Source of the DNA: Kordia sp. | Lineage (GTDB): Bacteria > Bacteroidota > Bacteroidia > Flavobacteriales > Flavobacteriaceae | DNA: 64,000 bases | Direction of reading: 5' to 3' | Assembly (NCBI RefSeq): GCF_022447245.1 | Contig: NZ_JAKVBC010000017.1 | Location: forward strand, 32,963 to 96,962 | Part shown: positions 9,027 to 16,948 of the stretch, in pieces | Numbering within the stretch: position 1 is the stretch's first letter | Layout: each line of letters begins with the position of its first letter | Notes under the pieces: generated by a model | Told to the model about the DNA's origin: nothing | What the model saw: only the letters and a program-made list of their open reading frames with translations | The model's database searches: none | Translations under genes and position numbers: made by a program

Positions 9027-9244
9027 TGTTTTTGTGTCCTAAAAGCATAAAAAAATAAATTTAATTAGGGTTTTGATCATTAGTGTAGAAAATGTTAAAA
9101 TGGGTTATAGTTTTAGTTTAATTGTTTTAATTCTTCTTCAACAGAAGATAAAGATTACAATTAGAAAAAAGTTTCCACATTACAGGATAGTTTACTGGTT
9201 TACTTTAGATTGATTCTCTCTTTTTAGAACTTTATTTTAAAAAA

Positions 9245-9715
9245 TTATTGATGATACACAAACCAAACTGCTACAAATTCTTCTAAGCAAAGTTCTCCAT
9301 CAAAATTGAATAAGATATCTCCTCTAAAATTGAATCGCCCTTTGTATACTTTGCCATCTTCAATGGTTGCGATAATATCAAAAGAAGAAATAGAATTACC
9401 ATTATAAATTACGCCATCACGAATATTGAATAGGATGTCACCTTGAAAAAAAGAATTCCCTCGGTACACTTTTCCATCTCTAACATTGGCAATGATGTCT
9501 TTGATAAAGGTGAAGTTTCCTTTGTATATCTTAGAATCTTTAACGTTTGCTATAATATCCAGCCTGAAGTTTGAATTACCATTATACACTTTTCCATCTT
9601 CTACCGTACAAATAATATCATTTGTAAAATTGGAGTTTCTATTGTACACAAAAGTTTGTGCGGTTGCTAAGAAGCATACAAAACATAGCAATATAGAGAG
9701 AATGTGTTTTTTCAT
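9245..9715 (-). CDS. Secreted protein made of six ~22-residue tandem repeats
   Basis: After a signal peptide ending ATAQ, the 156-residue protein consists of consecutive units of the form N-S-x-F-x-x-D-I-I-x-x-V-x-D-G-K-V-Y-x-G, seen about six times (for example FTNDIICTVEDGKVYNG, FIKDIIANVRDGKVYRG, FQGDILFNIRDGVIYNG). The period and the conserved Gly, Asp and aromatic positions suggest a beta-solenoid or a small beta-flower-like barrel. A short non-repeat tail with one Cys ends it. No catalytic residue stands out. It may be a surface or periplasmic structural protein. The repeats are seen directly; the fold is inference. Confidence 0.75.
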   Translation of the reverse strand: MKKHILSILLCFVCFLATAQTFVYNRNSNFTNDIICTVEDGKVYNGNSNFRLDIIANVKDSKIYKGNFTFIKDIIANVRDGKVYRGNSFFQGDILFNIRDGVIYNGNSISSFDIIATIEDGKVYKGRFNFRGDILFNFDGELCLEEFVAVWFVYHQ

Positions 9716-9899
9716 GGAATGAAGATAGGGAATTATGTTATTCTTGAATAGGTTAGTACTAGTTTTTTATTGTATGAAACTATGAAAATGCTCACTTTTA
9801 TTGCCTATTTGTTCGTTATTTATAAATGACGAGCATGGATACTTTTTCTTATTCTTAATACCGAATACTTTACAAACATTAATTTTAAAACTTTATATT

Positions 9900-10100
9900 A
9901 TGAAACAGAAAAAAATGAAATTATCGCTTAACAAAAAAGTAATTTCAAGCATCAAAATACAAACCATAAACGGAGGTGGTTTTTTATGTTTTTGAAATAC
10001 GCATCCGAATGGTTTGTCTTGTTATGCATGTCTTTCAGATGAACAAGATTGTCATTCAGAAAACCCTCTTTGCGATTGTGGGACATCCAGAAATTGCTAA
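9900..10100 (+). pseudogene. RiPP precursor with LNKK/GGG leader, interrupted by an in-frame TGA
   Basis: The ATG at 9900 opens a leader MKQKKMKLSLNKKVISSIK that ends in INGGG, the Bacteroidota natural-product leader with a double-Gly-type cleavage site. The core starts FLCF and then meets TGA at 9993-9995. The same frame continues without other stops for 34 codons to TAA at 10098. That downstream part is Cys-rich (SCYACLS, QDCHS, LCDCGTS, NC), exactly as expected of a RiPP core. The simplest reading is a recent nonsense mutation, for example TGG to TGA. No modification enzyme or transporter is adjacent. A stem-loop follows at 10144. Confidence 0.65.
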
Positions 10101-10143
10101 TATAGATAGTTTGCATTAGATTCAGAAATTAAGAGACTATCAA

Positions 10144-10178
10144 ACATATAATAACTTTAACTAAAGTTATTATATGTT
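10144..10178 (+). terminator. Long stem-loop after the RiPP precursor
   Basis: A ~15-bp stem (arms reading ACATATAATAACTTTA and its complement) with a three-base loop lies 44 bases after the RiPP stop codon. The following T-tract is weak, so this may be a terminator or an RNA-stabilising 3' hairpin. Confidence 0.5.
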
Positions 10179-10260
10179 CTTAAAAGAACCTTCGTATACC
10201 TTATAATTGTCAACATATAAAATAAACCACTTTTTTACTATTGAATGCTAATGTATGTTA

Positions 10261-11475
10261 TCATAAAACGCGCACATACATACACTTCAAATACGCGCCT
10301 TCTTTGAAACCAATGGGATGATCAATATCGTGCAATGTTTTTTCTAAAATGGTGAAGTTCGCATTGTTTCTATGAAGTGTTTCTTCCACCAAATCAAAAA
10401 ACATATCAGAAGTAACACGTGAACTGCAAGAAGCTAAGATCAAAATTCCTTTTCGCTTGACTAGTTGTAAGCCTAATTGTGTGAGTTTTTTGTAACCTGC
10501 AATAGCTTTGTCCACTTCTGCGGCACTTTTGGCAAACGATGGTGGATCAATCACAACAATATCAAATTTCGTATTGACACGTGCTAGTTTGTTCAATTCA
10601 TCAAATGCATCGCCTACAATTACTTTATGTGTTCCCGAATATGTATTAAGTTTTGCATTGCTTTTTGCAATTTCTAAGGCTGGTGCGCTAATATCCAAAC
10701 TTGTCACTTCTTTGGCATCACCAACTAGCGCATGTACTGAAAATCCACCTGCATACGAGAATACATCTAAAACGGTTTTGTTTTTGGAAAGTTCTCCAAC
10801 CTTTTTTCTATTGGCTCTATGATCTAAGAAATACCCGGTTTTGTGTCCGTGAATGACATTAGCAGAGAAGTTGACACCGTGTTCTTTAAAAACGATGACT
10901 TCATTGGTAAGTGTGCCATCTAAAACTTGTCCATCCGTTAAATCAAATTCATTTTTTTCTTTTGCTACATTTCGGCTCAGCCTCAATACCGTTGTTTCTG
11001 CTTTGCTGATTTTGATCAATTCAGGTAAAATATCTTTTAAATAGTAAAACCAATAGGAAGCATACAATTTAACTACCAAAACATTGTCATACACATCTGC
11101 AACTAAGGAAGGCAAACCATCATTCTCACCATAAATAAGACGATAACTATTCGTATCAGTTTGTAGTAACGGAATTCGTTTCTGATACGCTTCCTGAATC
11201 TTATTTGCAAACCATGTTGTATTGATGGTTGCAGGTTTGTTGGCTTGTAAAATTTTTATCCGAATAGGAGAGTTGGGATCGTAAAATCCACAGGCTAAAA
11301 ACTTATTCTTTCGGTTGTCAAAAATAACTGCTAAATCTCCAGATTTCCCTTCTTTATTTTGCTTTACAATACTGTTTTCAAAAATCCATGGATGTCCTTT
11401 TTTAACCAAAGTTTCCGCAGAAGGTTTTAGTTTTATGGCAATTTTGTGTGTAGGTATGTCTGGAAATGTGATCAA
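10261..11475 (-). CDS. rlmI: Class I SAM-dependent rRNA methyltransferase, RlmI-like (PUA + methylase)
   Basis: The 404-residue protein has an N-terminal PUA-type domain (KGHPWIFENSI, AVIFDNRKNKFLACGFYDP), a central linker domain with YGENDGLPSLVADVY, and a Rossmann methylase domain with the SAM motif DVFSYAGGFSVHAL, an acidic strand SLDISAPAL, and the catalytic-site motif VIDPPSFAKS. A late CSSRV carries a conserved Cys. This is the RlmI/COG1092 layout, which methylates cytosine C5 in 23S rRNA. Length and domain order match the family, although substrate position cannot be told from sequence alone. The ATG at 11475 gives a complete PUA domain. Confidence 0.9.
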   Translation of the reverse strand: MITFPDIPTHKIAIKLKPSAETLVKKGHPWIFENSIVKQNKEGKSGDLAVIFDNRKNKFLACGFYDPNSPIRIKILQANKPATINTTWFANKIQEAYQKRIPLLQTDTNSYRLIYGENDGLPSLVADVYDNVLVVKLYASYWFYYLKDILPELIKISKAETTVLRLSRNVAKEKNEFDLTDGQVLDGTLTNEVIVFKEHGVNFSANVIHGHKTGYFLDHRANRKKVGELSKNKTVLDVFSYAGGFSVHALVGDAKEVTSLDISAPALEIAKSNAKLNTYSGTHKVIVGDAFDELNKLARVNTKFDIVVIDPPSFAKSAAEVDKAIAGYKKLTQLGLQLVKRKGILILASCSSRVTSDMFFDLVEETLHRNNANFTILEKTLHDIDHPIGFKEGAYLKCMYVRVL

Positions 11476-11590
11476 TGTTTCTTAATTAAGATTGATGGCA
11501 AAAATACGGTTTTTAAGAGTATTATAAGTTGTAAAAAAGAAGACTTTATCCTTGAGAATTATCTAAATGCACATTCATGATTATAATTTT

Positions 11591-12109
11591 TCAGACATCT
11601 TTATATTCTTCTTCTAAAGTAGTTAAGTATTTTGTTATTTCTTGATGATTGGTAAGATCTACTTTTAATTTTAAGTACCAGTCAACCAAAATCATTTGAT
11701 ATTTATGTCCAATAGCATGTAGTGCTTTACATATTTTAGTAATACTATGGTTTTCATATTCTAGTAACTCAACCCAAATATGTTCTATATACATATCTTT
11801 TATGGTAAAGAAAATAGCAAAATCATTAGCTCCATAACCAGCATATTCCGTAATTTTTTTTGCATAGTGCCTACCAAAAGTATCATCGATTTCAATAAGA
11901 TCAAATTTTTATAAATCGTTTTGAAGTAATACTTGAGAAAATTGAGAAACAGGTATTAATAAGTCTGCTGAGTTGTAAGGTTTATCCCCAATAGGTCTTT
12001 TCGTAAAATGACGATGGGCAACAGCTTTCCAACCATTCATTTCTTGAATTTCTAAATCTGCCATGGCTTCAAATTCATTTAGTACAAATTGTTTGTTTTT
12101 ATCAACCAT
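11591..12109 (-). pseudogene. Hypothetical gene interrupted by an in-frame TAA
   Basis: The frame from ATG 12109 reads MVDKNKQFVLNEFEAMADLE to QNDL, meets TAA at 11909-11911, and then continues in the same frame through KFDLIEIDDTFGRHYAKKI, AGYGANDFAIFF and HIWVELLEYENHS to a stop at 11591. Amino-acid composition is equally protein-like on both sides, so this was one ~170-residue gene. Upstream of the ATG the frame still reads as protein (about 20 codons) up to a TAG at 12170, so the N-terminus may also be damaged. The family is not recognised. Confidence 0.6.
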
Positions 12110-12184
12110 CAATTCGGTTTCTAAAAACTCTGAAGCTGAAAAGAGTGAATGATTTTTTTGAAAACTGTTCTATTTATAGGCACT

Positions 12185-12937
12185 TTATTTACAAACAAAT
12201 ATCTGTTTATCTGAAGTATCTGAAAAGGCTTCTTCTTCAAAAGAACCAAATTTATGAAGAATCTTAAAATCATTCCATTGTAAATACGCGTCTAATTCTT
12301 GCGGAAAAAACATACGCATGTCTAAGTTTTGAATAGAATCAAATTTTCCATTGATAAAGTAGTGCCATTCTATACGATTGATCTGTGTTTTAGATTGATA
12401 CTGCATAATTTCCTTTATCAAAATTTCTCTGTCATCGTCTGTTTTATAGTGAGCAATTTCTTTGAGCTCTTTGCCACTTTGTGCGATAAATTGAATGTTT
12501 GGATTGAAGCAATCGAATATAAAAACTCCATCTTTTTTAAGATGTTTTTTGACAGTTTGTAATGTTTGAAACAAATCGTCATTCGTATATAAATGATGTA
12601 TGGAATTGAATGGAATAAAGATAAGGTCGTACTGTTGAGGTAAGTCTAGTGCACGCATATCAGCTTCTATAAACTCAATGTTTAAATTAGCTTCAGCTGC
12701 TTTTATAGTTGCTTTTTCCAACATAGAAGCGGTAATATCTACACCTGTAATATCAAAACCTTCTTTTGCTAGTGGAATGGTGAGTCTGCCTGTTCCACAA
12801 CACAATTCTAAAATACGTGCGTCTTTATTTTTGGACAACCAACGTTTGTAAAATGGCAAATCGTTCATATTGGTGTTCATGCTATCATAGATACTTGCGT
12901 CATAGATGAGGTTGCCGACGTTATAGGTATTTTTCAT
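12185..12937 (-). CDS. Class I SAM-dependent methyltransferase (small-molecule type)
   Basis: The 250-residue single-domain methyltransferase has the SAM motif ILELCCGTGRLTIPLA, the acidic ribose-binding strand GVDITASML, then IEADMRALDL and the motif LIFIPFNSIHHL. The C-terminal half has IEWHYFING and FFPQELDAYLQWNDF, typical of the ubiE/Methyltransf_25-like group. The substrate is not deducible. Its stop is 12 bases after the start of nothing else on this strand; upstream, the 118-aa gene ends 12 bases before this start, so the two are probably co-transcribed. Confidence 0.85.
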   Translation of the reverse strand: MKNTYNVGNLIYDASIYDSMNTNMNDLPFYKRWLSKNKDARILELCCGTGRLTIPLAKEGFDITGVDITASMLEKATIKAAEANLNIEFIEADMRALDLPQQYDLIFIPFNSIHHLYTNDDLFQTLQTVKKHLKKDGVFIFDCFNPNIQFIAQSGKELKEIAHYKTDDDREILIKEIMQYQSKTQINRIEWHYFINGKFDSIQNLDMRMFFPQELDAYLQWNDFKILHKFGSFEEEAFSDTSDKQIFVCK

Positions 12938-12949
12938 ATAAATTGAAAC

Positions 12950-13306
12950 TTATTCGATAAGTTTTGCATAGTCTTCTTTTACGTCTGCATCAATTACAAC
13001 ACCAACTTGCCCTCCGTAGAGACGATCATTTCGATCTTTTTTAGGTCCAGAAATCCAAAACTCGTCTCCGCTTTCCACATCAAAAAAATTAGCTTTAAAG
13101 CCACTTCCTTTAAGGCTTCTAAATTTACGTCCTCTGTAATAGAGTGTTTTCCCTGATTTTGAAAAATATACTCTACCAATTCTAGCGCTTCCTTCAATAT
13201 CTGTAGATTTATCTTCGATGTACATAATTCGAGATCGCTCTAGTTTGAATTCTTTTGGTAATTCTTCGTCCAAGGAGATTTCGGATATATTATATTCTGA
13301 GTTCAT
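12950..13306 (-). CDS. Conserved hypothetical small cytoplasmic protein, 118 aa
   Basis: The protein has no signal or membrane segment and is all-beta in outlook: SRIMYIEDKS, GSARIGRVYFSKSGKTLYYRGRKFRSL, GFKANFFDVESGDEFWISGPKKDRNDRLYGG. This Gly- and Arg-rich pattern with a KTLYYRGR strand occurs in small uncharacterised Bacteroidota proteins. Precise function is unknown. The stop lies 12 bases before the methyltransferase start on the same strand, which suggests an operon. A 17-base inverted repeat is found 32 bases upstream of its start. Confidence 0.7.
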   Translation of the reverse strand: MNSEYNISEISLDEELPKEFKLERSRIMYIEDKSTDIEGSARIGRVYFSKSGKTLYYRGRKFRSLKGSGFKANFFDVESGDEFWISGPKKDRNDRLYGGQVGVVIDADVKEDYAKLIE

Positions 13307-13337
13307 TTTGGTATTTTTAAGTCAATTCTATTTCATT

Positions 13338-13354
13338 GCGTATTGTCAATACGC
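13338..13354. promoter_or_regulatory. 17-base inverted repeat upstream of the 118-aa gene
   Basis: GCGTATTG-T-CAATACGC is a perfect inverted repeat with a one-base centre, located 32 bases before the ATG at 13306 in otherwise AT-rich DNA. It could be an operator for a dimeric regulator of the 118-aa/methyltransferase pair or a hairpin in the leader RNA. The rest of the 13307-13652 gap shows no gene. Confidence 0.4.
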
Positions 13355-13652
13355 GTTCATTCTTTCCAAAGGTAAATTATTTCGTATAATCTTACAATTT
13401 TATTTTAGAGTGAAGTTTCTTATTCCTCCTTTGTTTACAAAACAATACCATGCCAATATAATCAACACTTATGTGTTAATTTTTTACGCTTAGATTATTA
13501 CGAAATTATATGGTTAGTTTCTTTTTCAACTTTGTTGAGTTATCAGAAATAAATAATTCGATTGAGTAGCTATATGTATTTATCTCTGATTATAAAGGCG
13601 GAAATCTGAAAAGTCTGTGTTAAACAGAGTAGGAAAACTAAAAAAATAATTA

Positions 13653-13895
13653 ATGAAAGCAATACATCATGTTCAAACTGAAATTACAGAAGATTCTTTT
13701 CCTATTCCAGGGAATGGGGTAACATTTAGCAAAGTTGATAATAATATACCAGGTTATATTAAGGCTACATTTACTAGAGCTTTTAAAAGTATTCCTGCAA
13801 CATTCGCAAATGGAATTGATTCAGGTAAAGTAGCCGGATTTAAAAATATAGTAATTACTTTTGGAGAAGTCTCTACTACTGAAGCTGTATTTTAG
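13653..13895 (+). CDS. Hypothetical small protein, 80 aa
   Basis: The ATG follows a short AT-rich leader (aaaataattaATG). The sequence is beta-rich with alternating hydrophobic residues (YIKATFTRAFKSIPATFANG, FKNIVITFGEV). The phrase K-x-x-F-T-x-x-F-x-x-I-P-x-x-F-A-N-G resembles a strand pair in H-type-lectin or C1q-like jelly rolls, so this may be a cut-down remnant of such a domain. No signal peptide is seen, and a hairpin terminator lies 89 bases after the stop. Confidence 0.45.
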   Translation: MKAIHHVQTEITEDSFPIPGNGVTFSKVDNNIPGYIKATFTRAFKSIPATFANGIDSGKVAGFKNIVITFGEVSTTEAVF

Positions 13896-13983
13896 ATATC
13901 ACAAATAAATAATCAGAATACGTTGACTAGTTTTTCCTTTTTTGCAATTGGAACTGGTGTAACAGAACAATATATAACAAAAT

Positions 13984-14002
13984 GCCATCTCATTGAGATG
14001 GC
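13984..14002. terminator. Hairpin terminator
   Basis: GCCATCTCA-T-TGAGATGGC is a perfect 9-bp stem with a one-base centre, followed by GTTTTAATTTTTTTT on the plus strand. It ends transcription of the 80-aa gene. The same stem sequence recurs at 14626. Confidence 0.65.
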
Positions 14003-14043
14003 GTTTTAATTTTTTTTGATTGTTTCTTTTGTTATTGACTTCG

Positions 14044-14136
14044 TCGAATCTTTGCCTTCCTGCGAAGGCAAGAATCTGTTTTTAGTTTGTTTGTGAGCAC
14101 GAGTTCGAAAACTTGTGCTAGCGTGGGGTTTTAAGA
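14044..14136. repeat. Two adjacent imperfect hairpins, possible small dispersed repeat
   Basis: TTGCCTTC-CTGC-GAAGGCAA (about 14051-14070) and GAGCACGAGTT-CGAAA-ACTTGTGCT (about 14094-14118) lie back to back in a region that encodes nothing convincing. Flavobacterial genomes carry short palindromic intergenic repeats of this kind. No second copy of the pair was noticed in this window. Confidence 0.35.
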
Positions 14137-14179
14137 AGAAAAAGTAGTTGTTTATGAGCAAAAAATAAAAACTTTTACT

Positions 14180-14566
14180 TTGCACTTTATTTTTTACAAC
14201 TATGTTAGTGGACAAGTTGTAGACGTTGTAACTGGTCTTACTAATCCTTATTCAATACTAACAAAACAAAACACGCTTTACATTGCAGAAAGTAATGGTA
14301 ATAAAATTTCTAAAATTGATATTACCTTAAGTGTTGACGAAGTTCAAAAAGAAAAGGTAAAGTTATTTCCTAATTCATCATCTCGATATCTTAATGTTTC
14401 TGGGTTTGCTAAAAATGAAAAATTTAGAATAATAAGCCTTACTGGAAAATTAATTTTAGTAGGAACACTTTTAGAAGACAATAAAATCGATCTTACAGGA
14501 ATAAATTCTGGTGTGTATTTTATCAAATTCAGTAACGGAACAGTAAAAAAGTTTGTGAAACAATAA
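14180..14566 (+). pseudogene. 3' remnant of a secreted propeller protein with T9SS type A sorting domain
   Basis: The reading frame begins abruptly, without an ATG or signal peptide, with VVDVVTGLTNPYSIL and TLYIAESNGNKISKID, the end of an NHL/SMP-30-like propeller blade. After a short linker come VKLFPNSSSRYLNV, EKFRIISLTGKLI and INSGVYFIKFSNGTVKKFVKQ, a type A T9SS C-terminal sorting domain (the usual YPNP is FPNS here). A cargo protein without its N-terminus cannot enter the periplasm, so this is a deletion remnant. A hairpin terminator follows at 14626. Confidence 0.65.
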
Positions 14567-14625
14567 GAATATAATGAAATATTTATAGTAAAGTTTAAGA
14601 ACATTAAAAGTAATTATACAAAAAA

Positions 14626-14643
14626 GCCATCTCAGCGAGATGA
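14626..14643. terminator. Hairpin terminator (second copy of the GCCATCTC stem)
   Basis: GCCATCTC-AG-CGAGATGAC, preceded by AAAAAA and followed by TTTT, can act in both directions. It lies between the T9SS remnant and the convergent acyl-CoA dehydrogenase gene. Confidence 0.55.
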
Positions 14644-14704
14644 CTTTTAACAAACAACTAAATTCTAAAACCTAAATAGTGTGTTTAGAATTATCTTTAA
14701 TATT

Positions 14705-16519
14705 TTAGAAACAATATGCGTTTTCTGCGTTCATTTTGTCTGCAATTGTGTTGCGTAAGGCAACTACATTTGGCAGGTTTGTATACTTTGTGAAACGCTT
14801 TAATCCCATTAACATCATACGTTGCTCATCACCTTCAGCGAAAGAAATAATTCCTTCTTTAGCTTTGGTTGTGATTTTTTCAATCGCGTTGAATAGATTT
14901 AAACGTGTCATAGCAATTTGAACTTCTTGAGAATCTTCACCGAAACGCTTTGCATTCTTCTCTGTACGTAAGATAGCTGATTCAACCATGTAGATTTCAA
15001 TTAAGATATCAGCAGCAGCCATTAACAATTGTTGGTGCTCTTCTAATTGTGGACCAAACTTCTGAACAGCTGATCCAGCAACCATTAAGAATACTTTCTT
15101 CAATTTCGCTACCATTTCTTTTTCTTCTGAGAATAATTCAGAGTAATCTGGCGTATCGAATGAAGGAATTCCCATTAATTCATCCGCTACTTTCATAGCA
15201 GGCTCTAATAGGTTTACATGCCCTTTCATAGCTTTCTTAACCAACATTCCAACTGCTAACATTCTGTTGATTTCATTTGTACCTTCATAGATGCGAGAAA
15301 TACGCGCATCTCTCCAAGCTGATTCCATTGGTGTATCTGCAGAGAATCCCATTCCTCCAAAGATTTGGATACCTTCGTCTGTTACATTTTGGATATCTTC
15401 TGAGATTTTTACTTTTAAGATAGAACACTCAATTGCGTATTCTTCTACACCTTTTAATTCAGCTTCTTGGTGTGTATTTCCTTCTGATTCACGAATTGCA
15501 ATACGATCTTCAATGTTTTTGGCAGCACGGTAACATGCAGATTCACCAACGTAACAAGAAGTTGCCATTTCGGCTAATTTTGCTTTGATAGCTCCAAAGT
15601 TAGCAATAGGAGTTTTGAACTGAATACGTTCGTTTGCATATTTTGTAGCTTCTGTAATCACACGACGTTGTGCATCTAAACAAGCAGCAGCTAATTTGAT
15701 ACGTCCAACATTTAATGCATTCATTGCAATTTTGAAACCATTTCCTCTTTCAGAAAGCATGTTTTCTACAGGAACTTTTGTTTCGTTAAAGAATACCTGA
15801 CGGGTAGAAGAGGAGTGAATACCTAATTTGTGTTCTTCTTCTCCTAAGGTCATTCCGTTAGGATTGTCTTTGTCATATTCTACAATAAATCCTGTGATAT
15901 TTTTGTCATCTTCAATACGCGCGAATACAATAAATGTTTCAGCAAAACCTGCATTTGAAATCCACATTTTTTGTCCAGAAATCAAGTAGTGCGTTCCATC
16001 TTCAGATAAAACCGCTTTTGTTTTTCCAGAGTTTGCATCCGATCCAGCTCCTGGCTCTGTCAAACAGTAAGCTCCAAATTTTTCACCCATCGCTAGTGTA
16101 GGAACATATTTTTGCTTTTGCTCTTCCGTTCCGTATAAGGTAATTGGCATGGTTCCAATTCCTGTATGCGCTCCAAAAGCTGTGGCAATAGATCCAGTGG
16201 CACCAGAGATATAATCACATACTAACATCGTAGAAACAAATCCCATTCCCATTCCGTCATACTTTTCAGGAACTGCAATTCCTAAAAATCCAAGTTCACC
16301 TGCCTTACGCATCACTTCTTCTGTCAATGCATAATCTTTCTTTTCAAAACGTTCTTTATTTGGCCAAACTTCACGATCAACGAACTCTTTTACAGATTCT
16401 TTCATCATGATTTGCTCCTCAGAAAAATCTTCAGGAGTAAATACGTCTTCACATTTTGTTTCTTTTACTAGGAACTGTCCTCCGCGTAAGATGTCTTTGT
16501 TTATTGCTTCTGTGCTCAT
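14705..16519 (-). CDS. Acyl-CoA dehydrogenase, ~600-aa long form
   Basis: FAD-dependent acyl-CoA dehydrogenase, first step of beta-oxidation. The N-terminal helical domain starts at FTPEDFSEEQIMMKESVKEF, the middle beta domain has CLTEPGAGSDANSG and QKMWISNAGFAE, and the C-terminal helical domain contains QIFGGMGFS and ARISRIYEGTNEINR, whose Glu is the expected catalytic base. An extra ~160-residue C-terminal domain makes it the long VLCAD/ACAD9-like form (604 residues). It is the last gene of a minus-strand beta-oxidation cluster and is separated from the thiolase by a damaged four-helix-bundle gene. It is probably controlled by the MarR protein upstream. Acts in the cytoplasm. Confidence 0.9.
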   Translation of the reverse strand: MSTEAINKDILRGGQFLVKETKCEDVFTPEDFSEEQIMMKESVKEFVDREVWPNKERFEKKDYALTEEVMRKAGELGFLGIAVPEKYDGMGMGFVSTMLVCDYISGATGSIATAFGAHTGIGTMPITLYGTEEQKQKYVPTLAMGEKFGAYCLTEPGAGSDANSGKTKAVLSEDGTHYLISGQKMWISNAGFAETFIVFARIEDDKNITGFIVEYDKDNPNGMTLGEEEHKLGIHSSSTRQVFFNETKVPVENMLSERGNGFKIAMNALNVGRIKLAAACLDAQRRVITEATKYANERIQFKTPIANFGAIKAKLAEMATSCYVGESACYRAAKNIEDRIAIRESEGNTHQEAELKGVEEYAIECSILKVKISEDIQNVTDEGIQIFGGMGFSADTPMESAWRDARISRIYEGTNEINRMLAVGMLVKKAMKGHVNLLEPAMKVADELMGIPSFDTPDYSELFSEEKEMVAKLKKVFLMVAGSAVQKFGPQLEEHQQLLMAAADILIEIYMVESAILRTEKNAKRFGEDSQEVQIAMTRLNLFNAIEKITTKAKEGIISFAEGDEQRMMLMGLKRFTKYTNLPNVVALRNTIADKMNAENAYCF

Positions 16520-16557
16520 GTGTTTAATATTTTAAATGTTGGATGTTCAATTTTGAA

Positions 16558-16918
16558 TTATTTTAAATTCTGTTGGCTTGTTTTAACAATCTTCGTGATA
16601 ATGTTAATTAACTGTTCAACTTCTTTCAACGGTATGTCAACACTTATGTTTGTTATATTTGATTTATGTAATAATTGTAGCCAATATTTGGTTTCTCTTG
16701 CTTCTTTTGATGCGCTTGATATTTTGTGTGCGAAATCTTTTTTTTGAGAATGCAGCAGAAGATTTTTGAACATTTGCTCCGATACTTGTACCACTTCTCA
16801 GTAGTTGTTTCGAAATGAGAAATTCATTATCTGCCTGTAATTCTTTATAGAGTTGAATAATTTTTAATGCGAATTCAAAGCTTTTCTCAGCAATTTTGCT
16901 TTCTTTTTTGATAGCCAC
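16558..16918 (-). pseudogene. Four-helix-bundle (S23-type) protein gene, frameshifted in an A8 tract
   Basis: The first part reads MAIKKESKIAEKSFEFALKI then LLRSGTSIGANVQKSSAAFSKK, the signature of the S23 rRNA-intervening-sequence four-helix-bundle family. At a run of eight T (16738-16745; A8 on the coding strand) the frame breaks, and the neighbouring frame carries on as DFAHKISSASKEARETKYWL to NLK. Removing one A restores a ~120-residue protein of the usual length. The gene is probably inactive, or switched by slippage, or the extra base is a sequence error. It sits inside the beta-oxidation cluster. Confidence 0.7.
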
Positions 16919-16948
16919 AATTCAACATTCAAAATTCAACATCTAACA

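Noticed and set aside
9993..9995. TGA read as selenocysteine in the RiPP precursor
   Set aside because: No recognisable SECIS-type stem follows at the required distance, and RiPP precursors of this type are not known to contain selenocysteine.
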